A DNA stretch of 64,000 bases, taken from the NCBI GenBank assembly GCA_036924085.1, contig JAVGWX010000002.1:155290816-155354815 (forward strand), in the 5' to 3' direction. A model generated the notes under the pieces. It saw nothing but the letters and a program-made list of their open reading frames with translations. It made no database searches and was not told the DNA's origin. Below are positions 19,202 to 29,500 of the stretch, piece after piece. The first letter of the stretch is position 1. The number at the start of each line of letters is the position of its first letter. The DNA is from Ariolimax columbianus. Taxonomy: Eukaryota > Mollusca > Gastropoda > Stylommatophora > Arionidae. A program made the translations under genes and the position numbers.

Positions 19202-19915
19202 ATTCAAGCCTTTGCTACAAGCAATCAAACAGAACAATGAGGGGAGAATTCAAGCCTTCACTACAAGCAATCAACCCGAACACGGAGAATTCAAGCCTTC
19301 ACTACAAGCAATCAACCCGAACACTGACAGGACAATTCAAGCCTTCACTGCAAGCAAATCAATCAAAACACTGACGGGAGGATTCAAACCTTCATTGTAA
19401 GCAATCAGCCTAAACACTGACAGCAGAATTCAAGCTTTCACTGCAAGCAATCAACCAGAACACTGAGAGGTGAATTCAAGCCTTCACTACAAGCAATCAA
19501 CTTGAACACTGAGGGGAGAAATCATGCCTTCACTACAAGCAATCAAACAGAACACTGACGAGAGAATTCAAGCCTTTCCTACAAGTAATCAACAAGAATA
19601 CTGAGGGGAGAATTCAAGGCTTCACTACAAGCAATCAACCTGAACACTGAGGGGAGACATCATGCCTTCACTACAAGCAATCAACCGGAACACTGGGGGT
19701 AGAATTCAAGCCTTCACTATAAGCAATCAACAAGAACACTGAGGGGAGAAATCAAGTCTTCACTAGAAGCAATCAGCCAGAACAATTTCAGGAGAATTCA
19801 AGCCGTCACTACAAGCAATCAACCAGACAACTGACGGGAGAATTCAAACCTTCACTGCAAGCAATCAACCGGAACACCGAGGGGAGAATTCAAGCCTTCA
19901 CTACAGGCAATCAAC
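19202..19915. repeat. 46-bp array made from the next RTE ORF2 codons, about 15 copies
   Basis: The unit starts ATTCAAGCCTTCACTACAAG, continues CAATCAACCAG and ends AACACTGACGGGAGA. In frame this is FKPSLQAIN followed by TLTGE, that is, the sequence just downstream of the 33-bp unit plus that unit's last part. Starts at 19382, 19428 and 19474 give the 46-bp period; neighbouring units are 47 bp or shorter (one lacks the ACTGACGGG part). The array exits into GACAAAAATGGCAATG, which continues the RTE frame. Confidence 0.93.
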
Positions 19916-19975
19916 GACAAAAATGGCAATGTGATGATAGAGAACAAAGATATACTTGAAAGATGGAATGCGTGC
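19916..19975 (+). pseudogene. RTE ORF2 bridge between two arrays
   Basis: Single-copy text, in frame DKNGNVMIENKDILERWNAC. This is the conserved stretch found just upstream of the RT fingers in RTE elements. It shows that the flanking arrays grew inside an originally continuous ORF2. Confidence 0.8.
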
Positions 19976-20327
19976 TGTAGCGAGATGTATGAAGGAACGA
20001 TGGAAGGGGTTTTGTAGCGAGATCTATGAAGGAACGATGGAAGGGGTTTTGTAGCGAGATCTATGAAGGAACGATGGAAGGGGTTTTGTAGCGAGATCTA
20101 TGAAGGAACGATGGAAGGGGTTTTGTAGCGAGATCTATGAAGGAACGATGGAAGGGGTTTTGTAGCGAGATCTATGAAGGAACGATGGAAGGAGTTTTGT
20201 AGCGAGATCTATGAAGGAACGATGGAAGGGGTTTTGTAGCGAGATCTATGAAGGAACGATGGAAGGGGTTTTGTAGCGAGATGTATGAAGGAACGATGGA
20301 AGAAGTACTGTAGCGAGATGTATGAAG
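19976..20327. repeat. 37-bp array made from RTE ORF2 codons, about 9.5 copies
   Basis: Nearly identical units of TGTAGCGAGATCTATGAAGG followed by AACGATGGAAGGGGTTT. GCGAGATCTA starts at 20017 and 20054, giving a 37-bp period. In the RTE frame the first copy reads CSEMYEGTMEG. Because 37 is not a multiple of three, each copy shifts the frame. The first and last copies carry GATGTATG while internal copies carry GATCTATG. Very low divergence suggests recent expansion. Confidence 0.95.
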
Positions 20328-20757
20328 ACAACACAAATAATAAAAACTTGGTTAAAAGTCATGAAAGGAGAGTCAGAACCCACAGTGGATGAGGTTCGTG
20401 CGGTAATAAAAGCATTGAAAAAAAGGTAAGTCATCAGGATGGGACGATATACCAATTGAACTAATGCAGACAGGAGGATATGTATGCATCCATATGTACC
20501 CCACATAACATTATTCACTAAGATCTGGTACAGTTCAGAATGGCCCACATCATGGAGACGATCAGTATATATCTCCATACCAAAGAAAGGAAATCTAAAA
20601 TTATGCACCAGCTGCCGCACTATTACCCTGATAAGCCATGCCAGCAAGATCTTACTATGTATAATCATAAAGAGCTTGGGAAAAAAAACAGCGTATGAAA
20701 TACACAAAACGCATGCAGGTTTCAGACAAGGTGGAGCACACGAGATCACATCTTTAA
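20328..20757 (+). pseudogene. RTE-like RT fingers domain (broken, interrupted by a LINE)
   Basis: Coding text reads GKSSGWDDIPIELMQTGG near 20430, then WPTSWRRSVYISIPKKGN and CRTITLISHASKILL, and AGFRQGGAHEITSL at the end. These are the N-terminal RT blocks of RTE elements. Frames shift several times. The domain stops at 20757, where a minus-strand LINE is inserted, and continues at 22386. Confidence 0.85.
20748..20757. repeat. Target-site duplication, left side of nested LINE
   Basis: ACATCTTTAA, matching ACATCTTCAA at 22386-22395 in 9 of 10 positions. Confidence 0.8.
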
Positions 20758-20788
20758 TATTCTTCTTCTTCTTCTTCCTCGTTCATCT

Positions 20789-21564
20789 TTAGACCTCAAC
20801 TTCAATGACTCTAACGAAGGCAGCGGTCGACTCAAGGCTCTGTGCGCTTCCGTACAGCTTCTCGTGGAAGGACACTGGCTGTTGCCAAAAGCTGCTTCTT
20901 TTGTCGATATACAGTGGACAGGACTGCAAAATATGTTCTGCCTTCATTGGGGCTGTGCCGCAGGCACAAAGGTCTGTAGTGCCAATCTTGAACTTGTTGT
21001 ACATATGGCATCTAAGTATGTTGTGACCTGTGCGTAGCCGGAGAATTATCACCTGGTCTTGCCTGGAGAGTTGATGATAGGCATCGTTTTCTATGTCGCC
21101 TGGGTGGTCTTTTTTCCATTTTGCACTGTACGTTGCCCTGATGAATGCTTTTGTCTCATTGTATCTGATTTCTGTATCACTGTGCTGCAGCATTCCTCCC
21201 TCTCTGGCGAGTCTGTCTGCCTCCTCGTTGCCTGGAATGTTGCAGTGGGCTGGTATCCACTGAACTGTGCTTTTTTTAAGCACTGGGAAAGGTGTTCGAG
21301 CGAGTCTGCCAGAGCACAGAGTTCATTTTTGTGCTGGTTCTTGAGCGCCATTAACACTGCGAGGGCTTCTGTGAAAATTACCACTCCCTTTTCTGTCTGC
21401 TCCGTATGGTCTAAAAGGATTTCAGCTGCTTGTCTCAGGGCACTGGCTTCGGCACTGAAATTGCTGCAGGGTCTCCCATTTAGTCTGTGATGCATCGGGT
21501 GGTCCATGATTCTTTTGAATGTTCCCGCTTGCTGTAGGATTCTGTAGTCTCGGCGGTCTTCCAT
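20789..21564 (-). pseudogene. Nested LINE RNase H and knuckle (internal deletion, frameshift)
   Basis: Frame 21091-21564 reads MEDRRDYR and DHPMHHRLNG, then jumps straight to CSNFSAEASALRQ. About 100 residues present in the 9527-13221 copy are absent, including the segment with the first catalytic Asp (YTDGS). It continues with ALAVLMALKNQHKNEL and then loses frame at a run of T near 21271-21277. Frame 20789-21283 takes over with WIPAHCNIPGNEEAD, LRTGHNILRCHMYNKFK and CACGTAPMKAEHILQSC. The RNase H is therefore inactive. The intact Pro codon at HCNIPGN identifies the nonsense change in the other copy. Confidence 0.88.
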
Positions 21565-21858
21565 TTGCTATAGCCCAATCATAGCTTCCAGGTCTTTTAT
21601 TTGGGTGGACTTCAGGGCTCTTGTTATGATACGAGCTGCTTGGCTCTGGGTGCGCCTTAAATTGTCAAAGTTTTATTTGGATGCCGTGGACCAAGCTGCA
21701 ATGCCGTATTCCAAAACTGGTCTCACTATGCCTGTGTATAATTTCTTTAGTGTGTTTCCTTCAGCACCCCAAGCATTACCAGCAAGTTTCTTCATGATGG
21801 ACATGCGTAGCCTCGCCCTCAACTGGGTCTTTAAAATTTGCGCTTTTCAAGTGAGAAG

Positions 21859-22385
21859 TCAGTCTAAGGAAACTCCTAAGAAGGTTGGAGCCTCATCTAG
21901 CCGTATCAATTTTCCATTTAATTGGAGTTTTACTTGGCGCCGTGTATTTGATCGGGAGAAGACAGTATGTGTTGTTTTGTATTTATTTATTTCTTGTAGC
22001 CAGGTCTTGGACCATATTTCAAGGGCTGCCACAGAGCCTTGCATTCGTGTGCCGGCTGTAGTGATGTGTTTTTCAGTAGTCCACATGGCCAGGTCATCAG
22101 CGTAGAGAGAATAGTGGGTACTTTTGTGGAGGTTGCTGGCAATGTCATTTATGTAAATAAGGAAGAGAGTAGGGGAAAGGACACCACCCTGGGGAACATC
22201 TTGTTCCATAGTTTCCTTTTTGCTGGTATGCCCTTGGACCTGCGCTCTTGCTGTTCTGTTTTCTAAGTAGTTACTGATCCACTTGTACAGTTTTCCGCAT
22301 ACTCCATATTGCAGCATTTTTCCACGCAGCCCGTCTTTCCATACTTGGTCGAAGGCTTTTTCCAGGTCTACCCATACAGCCAGAG
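21859..22385 (-). pseudogene. Nested LINE reverse transcriptase fragment
   Basis: Contains AVWVDLEKAFDQVWKDGL, VPQGGVLSPTLFLIYINDI and the catalytic YADD, then FLGVSLD. The block before VPQGG reads EQD where the usual residue is Gly. Sequence upstream of 22386 in the same frame (to 22605) is translated from the antisense of the host RTE and is not part of this protein. The frame is lost below 21859. Confidence 0.88.
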
Positions 22386-23313
22386 ACATCTTCAAGAAGT
22401 GTAGAGTACAATGTAAACCTCTATACGTGCTTGGTAGATTACACAAAAGGTTTACACTGTGTAACTGTGGAAAATAATGAAGGACATGGGTTTTGCAACA
22501 CATCTTGAACATATAATAGAAACACTCTACATTGGACAACAAACCGCCGTTAGAATCAATGAAGGTACACCAGATTGGTTTGAGATACACAAGGGAGTCA
22601 GACACAGTTGCATACTTTCACCTTATTTATTTCACATCTACGCAGAAAACGTTATAGGAAAGGTAAAAACATTTGACAGATGCAGGGATTTTGATCTATT
22701 CACAATAGGAGGGAATGGGATTCCTGAGCTAAGATATGCAGATGACATAGTCATGCTGTCAAACAGCGCCAAGGGCCTGGAACGACTGCTCAACTCCGTT
22801 CACAAGCACAGTGAAGCTCAGATCCTTTTCATGAACATTAAGAAAACTAAGATAATGTCCACTGACAAAACAGGACTGCAATGACAGATTGCTATCGATA
22901 ATGAAGAAATGAAAATGTCACACTTTTTGCATACCTTGGCTCTACGTTACCTAACGACGGAGACTACTTATAAGAAATTAGAAGACGTTTGGCCATGGCG
23001 ATGCAAAAGCTCAACAACATGCACAATTTATGGCAAAATACTAACAAGCAACTGAAACTGAAGATCCTGAAAACATGCGTATTCCCTGTGGCAATGCACG
23101 GGTGCGAAACATGGACTATAACACAAGCAGCAGAGAAGAAATTTGTAGCGTTCGGTATAAAATGTTACAGAAGAATCTAAAAATTCATTGAATAAAGAAA
23201 GTGACAAATGAAACCATTCTAGAAGACCTGAATGTTGAAGAAAACTGGCTCATAAACAATGTTATGTTTCGGAAATTGGATTTTTATCGGCCAAATCAAA
23301 CGGAAATGGAAAG
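22386..23313 (+). pseudogene. RTE-like RT palm, thumb and C-terminal region (broken)
   Basis: The RTE frame resumes after the nested element with NLYTCLVDYTK. Frame 22477-22884 (135 residues) has KDMGFATHLEHIIETLYIGQ, GVRHSCILSPYLFHIYAE (usually GVRQGC) and YADDIVML, with the two catalytic Asp at residues 89-90. After a stop, 22989-23180 carries ILKTCVFPVAMHGCETWTI, a typical post-RT block, and 23201-23313 continues with EDLNVEENWLINNVMFRK and ERTVMEGTVHGR. It feeds directly into the 52-bp array. At least two stops or shifts disable it. Confidence 0.88.
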
Positions 23314-23521
23314 AACGGTCATGGAGGGCACGGTTCATGGACGGCAAAGCGAAGGTGGATACAAGAACGGTATTGGAGGGCAGGGTTCATGGACGGCAAA
23401 GCGAAGGTAGATACAACAACGGTCATGGAGGGCACGGTTCATGGACGGCAAAGCGAAGGTGGATACATAAACGGTCATGGAGGGCACGATTCATGGACGG
23501 CAAAGCGAAGGTAGATATAAG
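23314..23521. repeat. 52-bp array made from RTE ORF2 codons, 4 copies
   Basis: AACGGTCATGGAGGGCACGG starts at 23314, 23366, 23418 and 23470, each unit continuing TTCATGGACGGCAAAGCGAA and GGTGGATACA. In the RTE frame it reads RTVMEGTVHGRQSEG, again part of ORF2. The 52-bp period changes frame each time, which produces the overlapping frames across this stretch. Confidence 0.95.
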
Positions 23522-23556
23522 ATATCAAGGATACTCTAAACATGAACATGGAGAAG
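23522..23556 (+). pseudogene. RTE ORF2 bridge between 52-bp and 65-bp arrays
   Basis: Single-copy codons DIKDTLNMNMEKV, which continue without a break into the first 65-bp unit as GKLTADRGSYRLAVMRATF. This is the direct link between the retrotransposon and the satellite. Confidence 0.82.
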
Positions 23557-26500
23557 GTGGGAAAATTGACTGCAGACCGAGGGTCATATCGGCTGGCTGT
23601 GATGAGAGCGACGTTCTACAGGTGGGAAGATTGACTGCAGACCGAGGGTCATATCGGCTGGCTGTGATGAGAGCGACGTTCTACAGGTGGGAAGATTGAC
23701 TGCAGACCGAGGGTCATATCGGCTGGCTGTGATGAGAGCGACGTTCCCCAGGTGGGAAGATTGACTGCAGACCGAGGGTCATATCGGCTGGCTGTGATGA
23801 GAGCTACGTTCTACAGGTGGGAAGATTGACTGCAGACCGAGGGTCATATCGGCTGGCTGTGATGAGAGCGACGTTCTACAGGTGGGAAGATTGACTGCAG
23901 ACCGAGGGTCATATCGGCTGGCTGTGATGAGAGCGACGTTCTACAGGTGGAAAGATTGACTGCAGACCGAGGGTCATATCGGCTGGCTGTGATGAGAGCG
24001 ACGTTCTACAGGTGGGAAGATTGACTGCAGACCGAGGGTCATATCGGCTGGCTGTGATGAGAGCGACGTTTTACAGGTGGGAAGATTGACTGCAGACCGA
24101 GGGTCATATCGGCTGGCTGTGATGAGAGCGACGTTCTACATGTGGGAAGATTAACTGCAGACCGAGGGTCATATCGGCTGGCTGTGATGAGAGCGACGTT
24201 CTACAGGTGGGAAGATTGACTGCAGACCGAGTGTCATATCGGCTGGCTGTGATGAGAGCGACGTTCCACACGTGGGAAGATTGACTGTAAACCGAAGGTC
24301 ATATCGACTGGCTGTTATGAGAGCGACGTTCTACAGGTGGGAAGATTGACTGCAGACCGAGGGTCATATCGGCTGGCTGTGTTGAGAGCGACGTTCTACA
24401 GGTGGGAAGATTGACTGCAGACCGAGGGTCATATCGGCTGGCTGTGATGAGAGCGACGATCTACAGGTGGGAAGATTGACTGCAGACCGAGGGTCATATT
24501 TGCTGGCTGTGGTGAGAGCGACGTTCTACAGGTGGGAAGATTGACTGCAGACAGAAGGTCATATCGGCTGGCTGTGATGAGAGCGACGTTCTACAGATGG
24601 AAAGATTGACTGCAGACCGAGGGTCATATCGGCTGGCTGTGATGAGAGCGACGTTCTACAGGTGGGAAGATTGACTGCAGGCCGAGGGTCATATCGGCTG
24701 GCTGTGATGAGAGCGACGTTCTACAGATGGGAAGATTGACTGCAGACCGAGAGTCATATCCGCTGGCTGTGATGATAGCGACGTTCTACAGGTGGGAAGA
24801 TTGACTGCAGACCGAGGGTCAAATCGGCTGACTGTGATGAGAGCGACGTTCTACAGGTGCGAAGATTGACTGCAGACCGAGGGTCATATCGGCTGGCTGT
24901 GATGAGAGCGACGTTCCACACGTGGGAAGATTGACTGCAGACCGAGGGTCATATCGGCTGGCTGTGGTGAGAGCGACGTTCTACAGGTGGGAAGATTGAC
25001 TGCAGACCGAGGGTCATATCGGCTGGCTGGGGTGAGAGCGACGTTCTACAGGTGGGAAGATTGACTGCAGACCGAGGGTCATATCGGCTGGCTGTGATGA
25101 GAGCGACGTTCTACAGATGGGAAGATTGACTGCAGACCGAGGGTCATATCGGCTGGCTGTTATGAGAGCGACGTTCTACAGGTGGGAAGATTGATTGCAG
25201 ACCGAGAGTCATATCGGCTGGCTGTGATGATAGCGACGTTCTACAGGTGGGAAGATTGACTGCAGACCGAGGGTCAAATCGGCTGACTGTGATGAGAGCG
25301 ACGGTCTACAGGTGGGAAGATTGACTGCAGACTGAGGGTCATTTCGGCTAGCTGTGATGAGAGCGACGTTCTACAGGTGGGAAGATTGACTGCAGACCGA
25401 GGGTCATATCGGCTGGCTGTGATTAGAGCGACGTTCCACACGTGCGAAGATTGACTGCAGACCGAGGGTCATATCGGCTGGCTGTGGTGAGAGCGACGTT
25501 CTACAGGTGGAAAGATTGACTGCAGACCGAGGGTCATATCGGCTGGCTGGGGTGAGAGCGACGTTCTACAGGTGGGAAGATTGACTGCAGACCGAGGGTC
25601 ATATCGGCTGGCTGTGATGAGAGCGACGTTCTACAGGTGGGAAGATTGACTGCAGACCGAGGGTCATATCGGCTGGCTGTGATGAGATTGACGTTCTACA
25701 GGTGGGAAGATTGACTGCAGACCGAGGGTCATATCGGCTGGCTGTTATGAGAGCGACGTTCTACAGGTGGGAAGATTGACTGCAGGCTGAGGGTCATATC
25801 GGCTGGCTGTGATGAGAGCGACGTTCTACAGGTGGGAAGATTGACTGCAGACCGAGGGTCATATCGGCTGGCTGTGATGATAGCGACGTTCTACAGGTGG
25901 GAAGATTGACTGCAGACCGAGGGTCAAATCGGCTGGCTGTGATGAGAGCGACGTTTTACATGTGGGAAGATTGAGTGCAGACCGAGGGTCATTTCGGTTA
26001 GCTGTGATGAGAGCGACGTTCTACAGGTGGTAAGATTGATTGCAGACCGAGGGTCATTTCGGCTGGCTGTGATGAGAGCGACGTTCCACACGTGGGAAGA
26101 TTGACTGCAGACCGAGGGTCATATCGGCTGGCTGTGGTGAGAGCGACGTTCTATCGGTGGGAAGATTGACTGCAGACAGAGGGTCATATCGGCTGGCTGT
26201 GGTGAGAGCGACGTTCTACAGGTGGGAAGATTGACTGCAAACCGATGGTCATATCGGCTGGCTGTGATGAGAGCGACGTTCTACGGGTGGGAAGATTGAC
26301 TGCAGACCGAGGGTCATATCGGCTGGATGTGTTGAGAGTGACGTTCTACAGGTTGAAAGATTGACTGCAGACCGAGGGTCATATCGGCTGGCTGTGATGA
26401 GAGCGACGGTCTACAGGTGGGAAGATTGACTGCAGACCGAGGGTCAAATCGGCTGGCTGTGATGAGAGCGACGTTCTACGGGTGGAAAGATTGACTGCAG

Positions 26501-29500
26501 ACCGAGGGTCATATTGGCATGCTGTGGTGAGAGCGACGTTCTACAGGTGGGAAGATTGACTGCAAACAGAGGGTCATTTCGGCTGGCTGTGATGAGAGCG
26601 ACGTTCTACAGGTGGGAAGATTGACTGCAGACTTAGGGTCATATCGGCTGGCTGTGATGAGAGCGACGTTCTACAGGTGGGAAGATTGACTGCAGACCGA
26701 GGGTCATATCGGCTGTCTGTAATGAGAGCGACGTTCTACAGGTGGGAAGATTGACTGCAGACCGAGAGTCATATCGGCTGGCTGTGATGATAGCGACGTT
26801 CTACAGGTGGGAAGATTGACTGCAGACCGAGGGTCAAATCGGCTGACTGTGATGAGAGCGACGTTCTACAGGTGGGAATATTGACTGCAGACCGAGGGTC
26901 ATTTCGGCTAGCTGTGATGAGAGCGACGTTCTACAGGTGGGAAGATTGACTGCAGACCGAGGGTCATATCGGCTGGCTGTGATTAGAGCGACGTTCCACA
27001 CGTGGGAAGATTGACTGCAGACCGAGGGTCATATCGGCTGGCTGTGGTGAGAGCGACGTTCTACAGGTGGGAAGATTGACTGCAGACCGAGGGTCATATC
27101 GGCTGGCTTGGGTGAGAGCGACGTTCTACAGGTGGGAAGATTGACTGCAGACCGAGGGTCATATCGGCTGGCTGTGGTGAGAGCGACGTTCTACAGGTGG
27201 GAAGATTGACTGCAGACCGAGGGTCATATCGGCTGGCTGTGATGAGATTGACGTTCTACAGGTGGGAAGATTGACTGCAGACCGAGGGTCATATCGGCTG
27301 GCTGTGATGAGAGCGACGTTCTACAGGTGGGAAGATTGACTGCAGGCTGAGGTTCATATCGGCTGGCTGTGATGAGAGCGACGTTCTGCAGGTGGGAAGA
27401 TTGACTGCAGACCGAGGGTCATATCGGCTGGCTGTGATGATAGCGACGTTCTACAGGTGGGAAGATTGACTGCAGACCGAGGGTCAAATCGGCTGGCTGT
27501 GATGAGAGCGACGTTCTAAAGGTGGGAAGATTGAGTGCAGACCGAGGGTCATTTCCGTTAGCTGTGATGAGAGCGACGTTCTACAGGTGGTAAGATTGAT
27601 TGCAGACCGAGGGTCATATCGGCTGGCTGTGATGAGAGCGACGTTCCACACGTGGGAAGATTGACTGCAGACCGAGGGTCATAACGGCTGGCTGTGGTGA
27701 GAGCGACGTTCTACAGGTGGGAAGATTGACTGCAGACAGAGGGTCATATCGGCTGGCTGTGGTGAGAGCGACGTTCTACAGGTGGGAAGATTGACTGCAA
27801 ACCGAGGGTCATATCGGCTGGCTGTGATGAGAGCGACGTTCTACAGGTGGGAAGATTGACTGCAGACCGAGGGTCATATCGGCTGGCTGTGGTGAGAGCG
27901 ACGTTCTACAGGTGGGAAGATTGACTGCAGACCGAGGGTCATATCGGCTGGCTGGGGTGAGAGCGACGTTCTACAGGTGGGAAGATTGACTGCAGACCGA
28001 GGGTCATATCAGCTGGCTGTGATGAGAGCGACGTTCTACAGGTGGGAAGATTGACCGCAGACCGAGGGTCATATCGGCTGGCTGTGGTGAGAGCGACGTT
28101 CTACAGGTGGGAAGATTGACTGCAAACAGAGGGTCATATCGGCTGGCTGTGATGAGAGCGACGTTCTACAGGTGGGAAGATTGACTGCAGGCCGAGGGTC
28201 ATATCGGCTGGCTGTGATGAGAGCGATGTTCTACAGGTGGGAAGTTTGACTGCAGACCGAGGGTCATATCGGCTGGCTGTGATGATAGCGACGTTCTACA
28301 GGTGGGAAGATTGACTGCAGACCGAGGGTCAAAATGGCTGGCTGTGATGAGAGGGACGTTCTACAGGTGGGAAGATTGACTGCAGACCGAGGGTCATTTC
28401 GGCTAGCTGTGATGAGAGCGACATTCTACAGGTGGAAAGATTGACTGCAGGCCGAGTGTCATATCGGCTGGCTGTGATGAGAGCGACGTTCTACAGGTGG
28501 GAAGATTGACTGCAGACCGAGGGTCATATCGGCTGGCTGTGATGAGAGCGACGTTCTACAGGTGGGAAGATTGACTGCAGACCGAGGGTCATATCGGCTG
28601 GCTGTGTTGAGAGCGACTTTCTACAGGTGGGAAGATTGACTGCAGACCGAGGGTCATATCGGCTGGCTGTGATGAGAGCGACGTTCTACAGGTGGGAAGA
28701 TTGACTGCAGACCGAGGGCCAAATCGGCTGGCTGTGGTTATAGCGACGTTCTACGGGTGGAAAGATTGACTGCAGACCGAGGGTCATATTTGCTGGCTGT
28801 GGTGAGAGCGACGTTCTACAGGTGGGAAGATTGACTGCAAACAGAGGGTCATATCGGCTGGCTGTAATGAGAGCGACGTTCTACAGGTGGAAAGATTGAC
28901 TGCAGACTTAGGGTCATTTCGGCTAGCTGTGATGAGAGCGACATTCTATAGGTGGGAAGATTGACTGCAGACCGAGGGTCATATCGGCTGGCTGTGATGA
29001 GAGCGACGTTCCACACGTGGGAAGATTGACTGCAGACCGAGGGTCATATCGGCTGGCTGTGGTGAGAGCGACGTTCTACAGGTGGGAAGATTGACTGCAG
29101 ACCGATGGTCATATCGGCTGGCTGTGATGAGAGCGACGTTCTACAGGTGGAAAGATTGACTGCAGACCGAGGGTCAAATCGGCTGGCTGTGGTGAGAGCG
29201 ACGTTCTACGGGTGGAAAGATTGACTGCAGACCGAGGGTCATATCGGCTGGCTGTGGTGAGAGCGACGTTCTACAGGTGGGAAGATTGACTGAAAACAGA
29301 GGGTCATATCAGCTGGCTGTGATGAGAGCGACGTTCTACAGGTGGGAAGATTGACTGCAGACTTAGGGTCATATCGGCTGGCTGTGATGAGAGCGACGTT
29401 CTACAGGTGGGAAGATTGACTGCAGGCCGAGGGTCATATCGGCTGGCTGTGATGAGAGCGACGTTCTACAGGTGGGAAGATTGACTGCAGACCGAGGGTC

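Larger units (their letters stand above)
20758..22385 (-). mobile_element. Nested RNase H-type LINE, 5'-truncated
   Basis: A minus-strand element of about 1.63 kb, with a (GAA)n tail (TTC repeats at 20759-20777), inserted into the RT domain of the RTE element. It retains the RT palm onward, a rearranged RNase H domain and the knuckle. It starts at AVWVDLEKAFDQVW, equivalent to residue 544 of the copy at 10563-13220, so its 5' part was never copied. A 10-bp imperfect target duplication flanks it. Residue differences across the RT from the 9527-13221 copy are extensive, so it belongs to a sister subfamily, the same one as the fragment at 5949-6324. Confidence 0.92.
16656..23620 (+). mobile_element. 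RTE-like LINE, expanded internally by five tandem arrays and one nested LINE
   Basis: Domains typical of RTE-group ORF2 occur in the correct order on the + strand: APE endonuclease (16690-17420), linker (17420-17814), a short bridge (19916-19975), RT fingers (20328-20757), RT palm with YADD (22386-22884), thumb/C-terminal text with GCETWTI (22989-23180) and a C-terminal tail (23201-23620). Removing the arrays and the nested element leaves about 2.6 kb, close to one RTE ORF2. Each interruption except the nested LINE is a tandem array of the local ORF2 sequence itself. Many stops and frameshifts show that the copy is dead. The 3' end is not seen, because the last array continues to the window end. 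Confidence 0.85.

Noticed and set aside
17689..19237. Minus-strand frames with ISRNNSPISVL repeats as a serine-rich protein
   Set aside because: They are antisense to the 33-bp array. The sense strand continues the RTE ORF2 frame, which explains the unit.
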